Source: Jaenimonas drosophilae
Taxonomy: Eukaryota > Euglenozoa > Kinetoplastea > Trypanosomatida > Trypanosomatidae
DNA length: 64,000 nt
NCBI GenBank assembly: GCA_030849065.1
Contig: JASAON010001658.1
Location: 62,001 to 126,000, forward strand
Direction: 5' to 3'
In this document: piece by piece, positions 9,763-20,100 of the stretch
How positions within the stretch are numbered: the stretch's first letter is position 1
How the letters are laid out: the number at the start of each line of letters is the position of its first letter
Translations under genes and position numbers: made by a program
The notes under the pieces: model-generated
What the model was told of the DNA's origin: nothing
The model's database searches: none
The model's input: the letters and a program-made list of their open reading frames with translations, nothing else

Positions 9763-11700
9763 ATGAGCGTGGATACCGACGAGGTGGCGGTTGGTATTGA
9801 CCTTGGCACTACCTACTGCTCCGTGGCTATTTGCCGTCTCACCAAGGGAGGAGACTCACCCAAGATCGTTCCAAATGAGCTGGGCCAGAAATCAACCGCA
9901 TCCTATGTATACTTTCAAGGAGAGGATGTGATGGTGGGTGCCCCGGCTAAGAAGCATGCCCCACTCTTCCCGCAGAGCACCATCTATGACTCGAAGCGCA
10001 TTCTGGGCCGTCTCATTGATGATAAAGACCTCATCTCCGATTCTAACAAGTGGGCCTTTCAGCTCTTTGACCGTGGCGATGGTGTTCCTGTAGTGTACGT
10101 ACCCTTCCAGGGCGCACGCAAGCGCTGCTCCGCCGTCGCCATTAGCTCCATCTTGATTCGTGAGATGAAGAAGATCGTGGAGAGCTACGTTGGTCGGGCG
10201 GTGACGCGCGCGGTGATCACTGTCCCCGCCAACTTCACGGGTGCCCAGCGCAATGCCACGAAGGAGGCTGCGCTTCGCTGTGGTTTGACGGTGCTTCGCA
10301 TCATGAATGAGCCCACCGCGGCGGCCCTCGCCTACTTTGAAAAGGGAGTGACCTCGGGAAACAACAAGAAGCTCTTGGTCTTTGATTTCGGTGGTGGTAC
10401 GGTCGATATTACGGTCCTTCACTCCCATAACGGAGCCGTGAATGTGCTGGCAACGTGCGGCAACATGCATCTAGGCGGTGAGGATATCGATGAGCGACTG
10501 GTGGCCTACTTAGCCGAGCAGTATCGCGCGGAGTTTGGTGAATCAGATCTGATGAAGAGCCCTCGTGCTGTCCATCGTCTTCGTGCGGCGGCCGAGGAGG
10601 CGAAGCGCGACCTCTCCGCATCCAACTCCACGGTGGTGGTGGTGGATGCCCTTCACGACGGCCACGACCTTCGCTGCACCATCACTCGTGACAAGTTTGA
10701 GTCTCTCTGCCGCGATATTCTTCAGCAGACGATGCCTTTAGTGCAGAAGGTGGTGCGGGATGCCAAACTCACCCCGTCCGACATCTCAGACGTCATTCTC
10801 GCCGGTGGGTCAACCCGCATTCCCCTCATGCAGTCCATGCTGAGTAGCTTCTTCAATGGCAAGGTACCCTTGTGTATGACGATCCCACCTGAGGAGGTAG
10901 TGGCAATTGGTGCTGCACTTCACGCCCGACTCATCATTCGCCGCCAGCTCAATCAGCCAGATCCGCTGCACATCTCCCTCACCGAGACCACTCCCTTCAC
11001 CCTCGGTGTGATGGTGGAGGGCGGCCTCGTACGGCCCATGATCACCCGCAGCTCGGCCATTCCGATTGAAACCAAGTGCGTCTTTGGCACCACCGCCGAT
11101 GATCAAACCCAGCTCAGCTTTAGAATCTTTGAAGGAGAGCGGCCGGTGGTGCAGGGCTGCAGCTTGGTGGGAAAGCTCACCGTGAATGAGCTTCGTGCTC
11201 AGCCTCGTGGGGATGCCAAGGTGGAGGTCACCTTCTCCCTCGATGCCGATGGCCTGCTGTGGGTGACGGCGACGGAGCTCGAGCATGGATCACGTCGTGG
11301 CAAGGTCTTTACGATGGACGACCCCATCTCCGGCGCCCTGCTCGAGACGGAGGTGGAGGCGGATCACCGACTTGCCGAGAAGGACAAGCAGGAGGTGGAT
11401 CGCATTCAGGCCCTCCTAGAGCTGAAGCGCTACGCCTACGGGACTCGTCATGCGGTGCTCTACGACCAAAAAGCCAATCGCCTCCCCACCGCTGAGCGTG
11501 ACCGTGTTCTTGCGGCTTCAGATCGAGCCATTGAGTGGGTAGCCGAACATGGGCAGGACTCCTCCAGGACGGAATCGGAGAGGATGTTGGCTAACCTCAA
11601 GGAGCAATGCGCGTCGGTGGTGACGGAGCGGTCCGACAGCGCAGCACCTGCCGCGGGGAACCGCAGTAACTCCGTCACGCGGGCCGCCGATCAGTCCTAA
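9763..11700 (+). CDS. Divergent Hsp70-family chaperone lacking C-terminal EEVD
   Basis: Hsp70s bind unfolded peptides under ATP control with J-protein partners. All three family signatures are present: IDLGTTYCSVA at ~12-22, a VFDFGGGTVDITVL block near 206, and an ILAGGSTRIPLMQ block near 345. After the nucleotide-binding domain come a substrate-binding beta domain and a short helical lid. The 645-residue protein ends in Ala/Ser/Asn-rich sequence and A-D-Q-S, without the EEVD of standard cytosolic Hsp70. There is no signal peptide from ATG 9763, so a cytosolic, specialised Hsp70 is likeliest. An N-terminal extension to 9655 would need a GTG start and lies before the acceptor at 9750, so it is rejected. 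The next gene downstream encodes a J-domain protein. Confidence 0.93.
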   Translation: MSVDTDEVAVGIDLGTTYCSVAICRLTKGGDSPKIVPNELGQKSTASYVYFQGEDVMVGAPAKKHAPLFPQSTIYDSKRILGRLIDDKDLISDSNKWAFQLFDRGDGVPVVYVPFQGARKRCSAVAISSILIREMKKIVESYVGRAVTRAVITVPANFTGAQRNATKEAALRCGLTVLRIMNEPTAAALAYFEKGVTSGNNKKLLVFDFGGGTVDITVLHSHNGAVNVLATCGNMHLGGEDIDERLVAYLAEQYRAEFGESDLMKSPRAVHRLRAAAEEAKRDLSASNSTVVVVDALHDGHDLRCTITRDKFESLCRDILQQTMPLVQKVVRDAKLTPSDISDVILAGGSTRIPLMQSMLSSFFNGKVPLCMTIPPEEVVAIGAALHARLIIRRQLNQPDPLHISLTETTPFTLGVMVEGGLVRPMITRSSAIPIETKCVFGTTADDQTQLSFRIFEGERPVVQGCSLVGKLTVNELRAQPRGDAKVEVTFSLDADGLLWVTATELEHGSRRGKVFTMDDPISGALLETEVEADHRLAEKDKQEVDRIQALLELKRYAYGTRHAVLYDQKANRLPTAERDRVLAASDRAIEWVAEHGQDSSRTESERMLANLKEQCASVVTERSDSAAPAAGNRSNSVTRAADQS

Positions 11701-12469
11701 TCTCATCAAGAATTCATAAACATGGCCATCATGAGCCGTTGATGATCGAAGGAGACGGAGATGCGAAGAAAAGAGGGAGATTCATACAACGATACAACTG
11801 AGGGTCTGCTTCTATATTTTTTTTTCATTTTTTTTTAGCTGCGAAGAAAGTGTTGCTGGCGCAGTGAGACATGGGTATGCCTGTGGAACCCCCTACCTCA
11901 CACAAAGACCCCCCCTGTATCAGCGTTTTCGTTTCTCCCGTTGTACTGTAATTCTCTACTTGTTTTCATGCTTTGGTTCCAGCGTTTTTAGGGGGAAAAT
12001 ACTCTGGTTTGACTGTTCGGCACAATTCTTTCATGGCGGTAGTGAAGTGACCCGTCTACTCACCTCAATCCTGGTTGACGCGTTGAGGATACATACCATG
12101 GATATTGGGATCAATGAGAGATGTGGTGTTGTTCTTTTGTTGTGTAACAGTTTGCCACAGGAGTTGTGTGCTGTTTCCGCAACATGTACATACACATTGC
12201 GTACCCAGGTCCTTAGAGCATCATGCGGTGTACCTAACTGCGGACGGACTCCCTCCATGCTTTTCATTCTTAATCTAGAGGTGTCCATCACCACAACCTT
12301 CAACAACATTGGTGTGTACCCACGTCTCCTGTGGGCTGCAGTATCTGAAGAGGTAAGTTGGGGGCAATACCGTATTGTGATTAACAGCATTGATGATTCC
12401 ATTTATCCCCCTCACGTTGTTCTTGTGTCACTGTAGGAAGTTGTTGAGGAAGGGTGCATCGTGAATCAC
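11701..12469 (+). other. Long spacer with internal acceptor-like site
   Basis: A T-rich tract at 11816-11836 is followed by an AG at 11837-11838, and a second acceptor-like CTGTAG ends at 12436 before the J-protein ATG. Between them one plus frame is open for about 190 codons (11864-12436) but has no early ATG. The minus strand is also open for 123 codons with an ATG (12031-12402). Neither encodes anything I recognise, and I treat the stretch as untranslated. Confidence 0.5.
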
Positions 12470-13831
12470 ATGACAATGAGTGAACCTGAAGCAAACGTGG
12501 AGGAGAAGCGTCGGGAAGATGCACACTCTCGAGAGATACTCTCGATGCTCCATACGGCCGCAGTGCTATGCCACAACACCCAGGACAGCAACCTATTGAG
12601 TGCGGCTGTGAATGGCTTTGGAAATATCACCTTGGGAGGTATGGCGGGGGCTCTGGTTGGGTTTGAGTTCGGCCGCTCAGGCTTCAGTGAAAACCTCAAG
12701 GTGGGGCTCAGGCGATCAGGACTTGGCGTTCTCATCTTTATCGGAAGCACGCTCCTTGGGGTCGCGTCTGCCGTTGGAGAGATGTTCTACGGTACGAAAA
12801 ACACCCTCCAAACCCTTCAACAAGGATGCACGCCCGTACGGGTCTGGAACGAGATCGATGGCAAGTGGGCTGACCCCGTGTTGGATGATGATATCCCAAC
12901 CGAGGATGGAGATGTGGATGAGGCGGCCTTCCAACGCTTCCGGGAGAAGTACCCTGTAGATGAAAGCGAGGTGGGACAGATCACCGCACGACCATCGGCG
13001 CTCTACGACCAACTTGGTGTTTCTCCCACAGCAAGCGCGGAGGAAATCACGAGAGCCTACCGAAGACAGGCGGTGCAGCTCCACCCCGACCGCCACCGCG
13101 ATGATCCCAACGCGACGCAGCGTTTTCAGGATTTGAGGTCCACCTACGACGTGCTTTCCAACCCCATCACGCGACTAAGGTATGATGAGGGAGTGGTGGA
13201 ATCAACGGAAGAAGATGGTGCGGAATTACCCTTCGGCACCGTGAGGACGTGTCTGACCACCGTGGTTGGGACGGAAGCCATCGAACCACTTGTTGGGCGC
13301 ATTAATCTAGAACTTTTATTGAGACCGAGAAGCTCTTACGATAGAGAGATGTACTCCACGCTACAGTATCGACGGCGCATGCGGGTCGCACGAACCCTTG
13401 CGCGATTCCTGGACGATGAAAGCGATGACTTTGCCCTGGCTTCAACGGTCTTTGAGGGAGTCCAACTTGGATCTCTCGTCGGCTCGTACCTGATTCACTA
13501 TGTTGCCGATGAATACAAGAAGGCCACATCAGTATCAGTCGATGTCCTGCCCTCGCGCTTCAGCTTATTTGTACAGGCTGCTCGCGCATACAACCAGTAC
13601 CGAACAGAGATGACGATGTCTCAGGAGACCATTGCTTCTGTGGTTGCCAGTCTGATTGAGGAGGATGCTCGTTGCACTACCGCTTTTGCGTGCAGCATCG
13701 TTCTGAAGGACCTCAACGCCACCAAGGAAGTGAGGGAGAGGCGCCGCTGTAGGCTTTACCAGTTAAGCCAATTTGCCAAGAAGTACACCACGCCACACCA
13801 CGTCATCACCTCGTCACCAGAGAATGCCTAA
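12470..13831 (+). CDS. J-domain (DnaJ) protein
   Basis: J-proteins stimulate the ATPase of Hsp70 partners. In this 453-residue protein the J domain spans ~178-243, from ALYDQLGVSPTAS through RYD, with the catalytic H205-P206-D207 loop intact. The N-terminal part (~48-110) is Gly- and hydrophobic-rich and could be membrane-associated. It is followed by an acidic linker. After the J domain is a ~200-residue helical region reminiscent of the 'X-domain' found after J domains in some eukaryotic proteins; that comparison is tentative. ATG 12470 (a second Met is at 12476) follows the AG at 12435-12436. It lies next to a divergent Hsp70 gene, a natural partner by family logic, though neighbours in kinetoplastid clusters are often unrelated. 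Confidence 0.9.
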   Translation: MTMSEPEANVEEKRREDAHSREILSMLHTAAVLCHNTQDSNLLSAAVNGFGNITLGGMAGALVGFEFGRSGFSENLKVGLRRSGLGVLIFIGSTLLGVASAVGEMFYGTKNTLQTLQQGCTPVRVWNEIDGKWADPVLDDDIPTEDGDVDEAAFQRFREKYPVDESEVGQITARPSALYDQLGVSPTASAEEITRAYRRQAVQLHPDRHRDDPNATQRFQDLRSTYDVLSNPITRLRYDEGVVESTEEDGAELPFGTVRTCLTTVVGTEAIEPLVGRINLELLLRPRSSYDREMYSTLQYRRRMRVARTLARFLDDESDDFALASTVFEGVQLGSLVGSYLIHYVADEYKKATSVSVDVLPSRFSLFVQAARAYNQYRTEMTMSQETIASVVASLIEEDARCTTAFACSIVLKDLNATKEVRERRRCRLYQLSQFAKKYTTPHHVITSSPENA

Positions 13832-14433
13832 GCATGTCGCTCCACATGTGCATACTTCACCAAGATGCGTACTTTTTTTTTTCTCCCCTTCCCTATCGGA
13901 AGCGGTGCTGTTGCTATCACCTACTCTACTCCCTTCCCCCAGCACCAGCTGTCCACCGAGCCAACTTCCCGTCATGCATGCGTTTTCAAGGGTATTTCAA
14001 CAGCTCACACCTTTCAAAAGCACTCCACCTCTCCCACACATGCCATGATGTGGAGCTATTTTTGATGGAGGTGCTCTCCTTTGAGGCTATACAATTGAGT
14101 TGTTCATCGTACAACTTTGACCCCCCCTCCTTAACCGTTTCTATCTTGAGCCTACATTGAAAAGAATAAGAAAGAACAAAGATACTGCTGTACCTGCTAC
14201 CGCACTTCTCCTTTGCCAGTACATGGAGCGCTCTCACTGTTCAATGATAGGTATGGGATGTGGTGAGTGCCTCTCTCATTCTCTCTCGTAAATTATGACA
14301 ACCTTTTTCATTTTTCTTGGTCAAAGCCCACTCACGTCTGTGGCATTATTGCGGTGCTAGAGTATAGAGTAAGTACTAGAGACTGAGAGATTCTGTTTTC
14401 AAAGGGTAGTACCTTCAGGGGCTCTCGGAAGGG
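13832..14433 (+). other. Intergenic region
   Basis: It contains a T-run and pyrimidine tract at 13869-13890 and further pyrimidine-rich stretches. A 108-codon ATG frame (13834-14160) begins right after the J-protein stop. Its product is compositionally biased (His, Ser, Leu, Cys) and unlike a known family, so I read it as 3' UTR. A CTTCAG at about 14413-14418 may be the acceptor for the next gene. Confidence 0.5.
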
Positions 14434-16659
14434 ATGTTCCCCGGCACAGCAGGACGAGGGCGTGGTGGGTCAGGCCCACCAAGTAGTGGGCGGTCTTCCT
14501 TAGCGCCTGGCAGCGGCCGACCATCTTTAGGGAGTGGCAGGCCTTCAGTTGGGATGCAGCCATTTGCGGCTCCTGGCCGGCGTCCAAGCGCGGCACCCTC
14601 CGCAGGCGGGGGAAGCCGCCGGTCTAGTGTGGCTCCATCCAGTGGACGGGGCCCCCCGTCGTCCAACGCCTCACCACGTGGCAGCTCGGCGGGTTCCGAC
14701 TTGGGTGCGGCCTACTACCAGAGCGGCCATCCCACGTCAGAGAAGAGCACCGAGTTTATTGGCACCCAATTGCATGCTATTCAACAGGAATTAGCTCAGC
14801 GAAAAGCTGATAGCCAGCGGATGAGGGAGGAGTTGGCTCAGCCACTCAGTACAGTTCCCACGGCAGAGGACTACGCGCACTATACCGCGGTAAAGCAGCA
14901 GATGGAGCTGCAGCATCACAATGCCATGACAGCCGAGCAGCGGCGACATGTAGACCTCACCCGAAGCTGGACCCAAGCCTACGAGGCAAGGAAGAAGCAA
15001 CTGGATCGTATTCTTCCAGATGACAACATGTGGCTCTCGCCAGATGCCGTGGATGTGGAACTACACCGTGCACTGCAGTCTCGTACCGCCATGCTTGCCA
15101 CTGCAGACCCCGCGGCGGTGCCCAAGCGCACCTTTAAGGGATCGTCCAAACTTGCTCGTCTGCTGATTCGGTACCCCGCACTGGAGCGTTACCACCACGG
15201 CGAGGTGGACTGGCTCTCCTTCTGGGTCAATGATCTTGGCGGGCTGCGAGGGATGGGGCCAGGCGGCATCACGGAAGAGGAGCTCACCTTGATTGTTGCC
15301 ACGGATGAGCGGACGGTGTACCGTCTTCCTGTTCCTCCACAGGCACGGCAAGTGGGCAATCAGCTTGCGCCACCTCCCCCAACCCCACCTCTCGGCTTCT
15401 TTGAGGTGATCTTGTCTCAGCTTCCGAACCTACTTCGTTGCTCATTGCGGGCCTCGCGTTATGACTTTAGTCGATTGGATTGCATGGCACGTGCTCCACG
15501 GCCCTTTCCTTCCCTCTGTACCCTCGATCTAAGTGGTACAGCCATCAACACCACACAGCTGCAGGACCTCTCACGATGGATGGCCCACCCAGAGCTGCTC
15601 TTTGAGTTGAGCCTCGCGAATTGCCATGGCATCACGGATCTCTCCAAGGCACTGTTGGCCTTTGAGGGTCTTAAGCGTCTGGACTTGAGTGGTTCCGGGG
15701 TGGATTCACTAGCGTGGCTCGTCACCTCCTGCCCGAAACTCAAGTCACTGGATCTACGTCGGTGTGCGTCCTTGAAGAAGCTGAGCGGGTTGAGTGCTGG
15801 GCCACGGCGACTCCGACGTCTAGCGTTGAGTTGCATTAATGGAGTACTTGACGTAAGCTGGGTGAGCAGCACGACCCCAACCGAGTATCTCACCGTGGAG
15901 GATTGCAACTCCACCGTGGATTACAAAACCCTGCGTGGGCTCTATCGACTCAAGTTTTTATCCTTAACCTGCGAAGGAAACATCCCACTTCGATGGATTG
16001 CGAGTTGCCAGCTGCTCACCTGCGTCTACGTCTTCTTTAATTCACCAGTGACTGGGGTACTGGACTTGGCCCCCTTCGCTGAGCTCCGCAGCCTCACCAC
16101 CTTGTACCTTCGCGGCAGTGACTCCATGGATCTATCCATGCTGAGCACGGCAAGCAAGGTACCCACCATAGAGGAGCTCCACATTACTGGAAATGCCTTT
16201 GTGACCGACCTCGAGCCACTTCGTCGCTTGTCATCCCTGCAGAGGCTGTACGTCACCTACGCTGGGGCGGTTGAGCTTCTCCAGCTGAGCGGTTGTGTGT
16301 CTTTGGTGGAGCTCTACATCAGCTGCACCGAGGAGCTCTCTGGCTTTCACCACCTCCGCAATCTGCGCCTGCTGCGCAAGTTGTGCATTCGCTCGCCAGA
16401 GGGGGTTGACCTGGGCAGCGGCATTGAGCACCTCTCCACCTTAGAGGAGTTGGACCTCTCGGGATGCCCCTTGCAACAGAACCTCCGTCCCATTTCGAGA
16501 ATCAAGTCGCTCCGGCGTCTGCATGTTGGTGGGACCCCGGAGGAGCGGGACAGCAACCTGGACTTCAAGATGCTGAAGTCACTCTCACACCTCACTGTGC
16601 TGGGGGTTTCAGGCGCTGCACTGAACAAGAAGAGCCGGAAGCAGCTGGATCTGGAGTAG
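14434..16659 (+). CDS. Leucine-rich repeat protein (paralogue of the 6.5 kb LRR gene)
   Basis: A 741-residue protein with the same plan as the gene at 6543-9074. The first ~90 residues are Gly/Ser/Arg/Pro-rich with repeated G-S-G-R-P-S and R-R-P/S-S motifs. A Gln/Glu/Arg-rich helical stretch follows at ~105-200, then a linker with a FEVILSQLP block. The LRR array runs from ~350 to the end with L-x-x-L-D/Y-L-S/R-x-C patterns. The linker motif and repeat phase match the first LRR protein, so they diverged from one ancestor. ATG 14434 is the first in frame and follows an acceptor-like CTTCAG. It is probably a protein-binding scaffold, localisation unknown. Confidence 0.87.
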   Translation: MFPGTAGRGRGGSGPPSSGRSSLAPGSGRPSLGSGRPSVGMQPFAAPGRRPSAAPSAGGGSRRSSVAPSSGRGPPSSNASPRGSSAGSDLGAAYYQSGHPTSEKSTEFIGTQLHAIQQELAQRKADSQRMREELAQPLSTVPTAEDYAHYTAVKQQMELQHHNAMTAEQRRHVDLTRSWTQAYEARKKQLDRILPDDNMWLSPDAVDVELHRALQSRTAMLATADPAAVPKRTFKGSSKLARLLIRYPALERYHHGEVDWLSFWVNDLGGLRGMGPGGITEEELTLIVATDERTVYRLPVPPQARQVGNQLAPPPPTPPLGFFEVILSQLPNLLRCSLRASRYDFSRLDCMARAPRPFPSLCTLDLSGTAINTTQLQDLSRWMAHPELLFELSLANCHGITDLSKALLAFEGLKRLDLSGSGVDSLAWLVTSCPKLKSLDLRRCASLKKLSGLSAGPRRLRRLALSCINGVLDVSWVSSTTPTEYLTVEDCNSTVDYKTLRGLYRLKFLSLTCEGNIPLRWIASCQLLTCVYVFFNSPVTGVLDLAPFAELRSLTTLYLRGSDSMDLSMLSTASKVPTIEELHITGNAFVTDLEPLRRLSSLQRLYVTYAGAVELLQLSGCVSLVELYISCTEELSGFHHLRNLRLLRKLCIRSPEGVDLGSGIEHLSTLEELDLSGCPLQQNLRPISRIKSLRRLHVGGTPEERDSNLDFKMLKSLSHLTVLGVSGAALNKKSRKQLDLE

Positions 16660-17112
16660 ACCACAAACGCTGATACACTCATTTAGAAAACAACATTGTT
16701 GTTGCTGAGATGTGCCATCCTTGCTCAAGATGGCGAAGGTCTTGGCTGCTTGTGCTCTGCATTGCCGTTTGGGTTGATGGGGATATGTTGTTCCTTGCAC
16801 TTGGTGCTGATGCGGTTCCAATCTCAGGGACTGAGTCAGCATTGCTACAGTTGCTCAACGAAACAAGCTCACGTACACAAACACACAGCGCCAACATGTA
16901 CGTGTGTCTTGCAACGGTACCTCTGCTAGCTAGGTGATGTTACTTCTCTCCTCAATCTTGTGTTGTTTCTGGTTGGTGCTTCGTACCTTCTCATTGTAGT
17001 ACACTACTCAAATCTGTCTTGGTACTCCGTGCCCCCTCTTGTTGAGGAGTTTCACCACCGGCAGGAAACTCATACCACACGCCCATCTCTCCGTGCGACT
17101 AACACCAACACC
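16660..17112 (+). other. Intergenic region
   Basis: Untranslated spacer. The importin frame extends back to 16960 without stops, but the first strongly conserved residue is the Met at 17113, so the extension is read as 5' UTR. No separate gene seen. Confidence 0.6.
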
Positions 17113-20100
17113 ATGGCGAGCAACGATGAACTCTACAACATCTTTGCGGCAACGCTGTCCGCTGATAAGATACAGCGGCAGCCGGCGGAGGATGCCCTGC
17201 AGCAGCTTGCCTCGACAAACCCCGAGTTTATTCTTCAGCTCATGCACTTTTGCAGCCAGTACATTGCGGAAGATGTACTTGCATCCAATGCACTGCATCG
17301 GAGTATTCTTCTTGCGGCGGCCATTCGCTTTCGTAACTTGATCAGCCGGTGCAATTGGAATCGAAACACGCAGCAGGCGTGGACAGAGGAGGTTCGCTCC
17401 GCCGTCCGGCAGCAGCTCGTCCCTGCGCAGTGTGCCCATCATGTTGGGGAGCTCATCCGTCGCCAGTTGCTGTCTGCCACGACAGACTTGATTAGCTATG
17501 ACTATCCCAGCCGATGGCCGGAGATGGTCTCGCAACTTCATCTCATCATTAGCGATTCCATGAAGACGTTGGAGGCGCTAGACCGTGTAGCACCTACAGC
17601 GGACAGCACACGATCGCAGGCGGAGGCTCTCCTTCGTCTCAAGGGTGCCTTGGGTGTTCTTCGGCAGTGCTGCAAGGTTTATAGCGAGCCGCAGAAGGTT
17701 ACAGAGGCGGAGGTGGAGGCCTTTGCCACGTCACATGCCCCATCGCTCATTTCGTTAATGGAGCTTCTCCTCACGCTGTGGGAGCGTGAGGCAAAGCGCA
17801 CGCATGACGCAGAGTCCATTAATGGGCACCCACCAACGGGAGGTGTGCTGAGCTTCTCTCCTCTCTTTGGTGAGTTGTCCCACTGCATTCGTCTCGCCAT
17901 CAAGTGCTTTGTGTCGCTGTGCCATACTCGTTGGCCACAGTACCTCTGCGATGGCAACGTGCTGCAGCAGTTTTGGGCCGTGTGTGTTCAAAAGCCTCGC
18001 CATGTGATGGAGCAGTACATCATGCCCCTGTGCAAGGCACGTCTGGAGGCCTCGATGCACGAGCCAGGCCGTGCGACTGCCGAACGTGGCGACCACTTTG
18101 AGGACTTCCAGGAGTCTCCAGGGTGGAGGGTGCTGAAGTGGAGCGGAGCACTTGCCCTGAAGGTTACCCAGGAGTTCATCTCGCCCAAGAGCTGTGAGAA
18201 GCGTGCTCGTGTTGCCGCACAACTCTTCGCGGACAACTTGATGGAGCCTACGGCCGTTTCAGCCCTGGAGCTCATTCGGTGGCATTGTGCGGACGGGCAG
18301 CCACTGACGTCCAAGGCGTACATCATGGCGATTGAGGTATTGACGATTCTTGTCTCCCACAAGCCCACCTACCTGACAGTCATTCACGCCAATGCTGAGG
18401 AGCTCATGACGGTACTCCTGTTCCCGCGTCTGTCCTTCTCTGCGGAGGATGAAGAGCTGTGGAACTCTAACCCAGAGGAGTACGTCCGGCGTCAGAGTAG
18501 CCCTGCCGGTGACTTGTTCAACCCAAAGGTTGTCTCTTCCAGCCTCTTGCTGTCCTTGGCGGTACCCTCCAAGAAGTTTCACGACGGCCAACTTGTCTTT
18601 AGCCTCGTGAACTTTTTGCTCAATCAGCTGCAGGCCTACTCACGTGAGGCGGCAGCAGTGACGGAAGAGGAGCCATTCTCACCCAGGACCATTGCCGCAC
18701 GCCGCGTGGATGCGGCCATGTATTGCCTGTGCCAGTTCAAGGCAGTGATGAAGCTGATGAACTTTGGTGATGACAAGATCGAGTACGTCCTTCTCACCTA
18801 TGCGGTACCAGCAACACAGTACCCTCTGGGCTACCTTAGGTGCCGAGCAGTGCTCCTCATCAGCACCTATGCCTCCGGCATCCAGTGGAGCTCCCCCACC
18901 ACGTTTCAAACGGTCCTGCAGTCTGTCCTGCCGCTGCTCAACGACCCAGACACTTGTGTGCAGGTGCAGACCTGCATGTCCTTCTCCCGTCTCAGCACAC
19001 ATCCCTATGCGAAGGAGGTCATCATTCCCTGCATTGCCCAACTGATTCAGCAGTACTTTCAAGTGATGCGTCTGATGGACAACGAGTCGGTGGTGCGTAC
19101 CCTCCGCAAGACCATCACCGCCTACCGCGACACCCTCTCCCAATGGGCCTTGGAGCTGACGGACATGATTGTGGCCCACTTCACCTCCGTGGTGAGCAAC
19201 GTCACGGGCAAATACGCCGCTTTGGAAAGCACCAATCCAGAGGCCGCCGCGGACTTCATGAACTGCGATGCAGGAGAAGACGACGGCCTCGCCGATGCCC
19301 TCATGGCAGCCGATGAGCTTCTGGACACCATCACCACCCTCGTTCACTCCCTCCCTCCATCCACCGCAACCGCCACGAGCTCTCCCGCTGAAATTCAGCA
19401 GGACATGTTTGTGCAGCTGCAGATGCGGGTGTCTCCGCTGCTGCTCCTTGTCCTGGGACAGTCCAACAGCAGCACAAGTTTTGGATTCATGGACCCCATG
19501 CTGAATCTCATCACCACACTCCTCGCACGCAGTCCAGCGGTAGCCCCACCGACCTGGGCTCTCGTTCCATGCTTCCATCACTTGGTCACCATGCGCGGCA
19601 GCACCGACTACATTCATGAGCTCCTCGCCCCACTTGACAACTTCTGCTCTGTGGAGCCCCTCCACTTCACCGCTACGGCCATGAGTGGGCTGTGTGAGCT
19701 GCCCGCTGGTGCCGAAAACTTTGTGTCGTGGACTCCAGCTCAAATTGTGCTTCACTTCTGCGAATCCGTCTGGGCCAATGACTCACTCCGTCAGCGGGAG
19801 CTCTCAGCCATTCCAAGACTCTACGAAAGCGTGCTGCAAAACTACTGGTCAGTCCTTCGTCGTGAGGTGTCTGGTCGCTCGCGTCCGGCCGGAGATCCAC
19901 TGACACCCCAGCCCATCGCCGCAACCCTCATCATGGCTGTCGTCCAACAGGCGGTTGGTGCGATGTTGCATCGTCCTCAATCTGCCGCCACACTCCACGT
20001 GTTGCTCGCCAACGCGGTGCTTTCCTGCCTCTTGGCTGATCCAGCCTCAACGGTGCAATGCTTCCAGCTGGAGCAGCACCGTAGCCTTGGTGGGGTCTCA

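Noticed and set aside
18679..19755. 358-codon minus-strand frame inside the importin gene
   Set aside because: Antisense shadow; no conserved motif, while the importin frame has clear family features.
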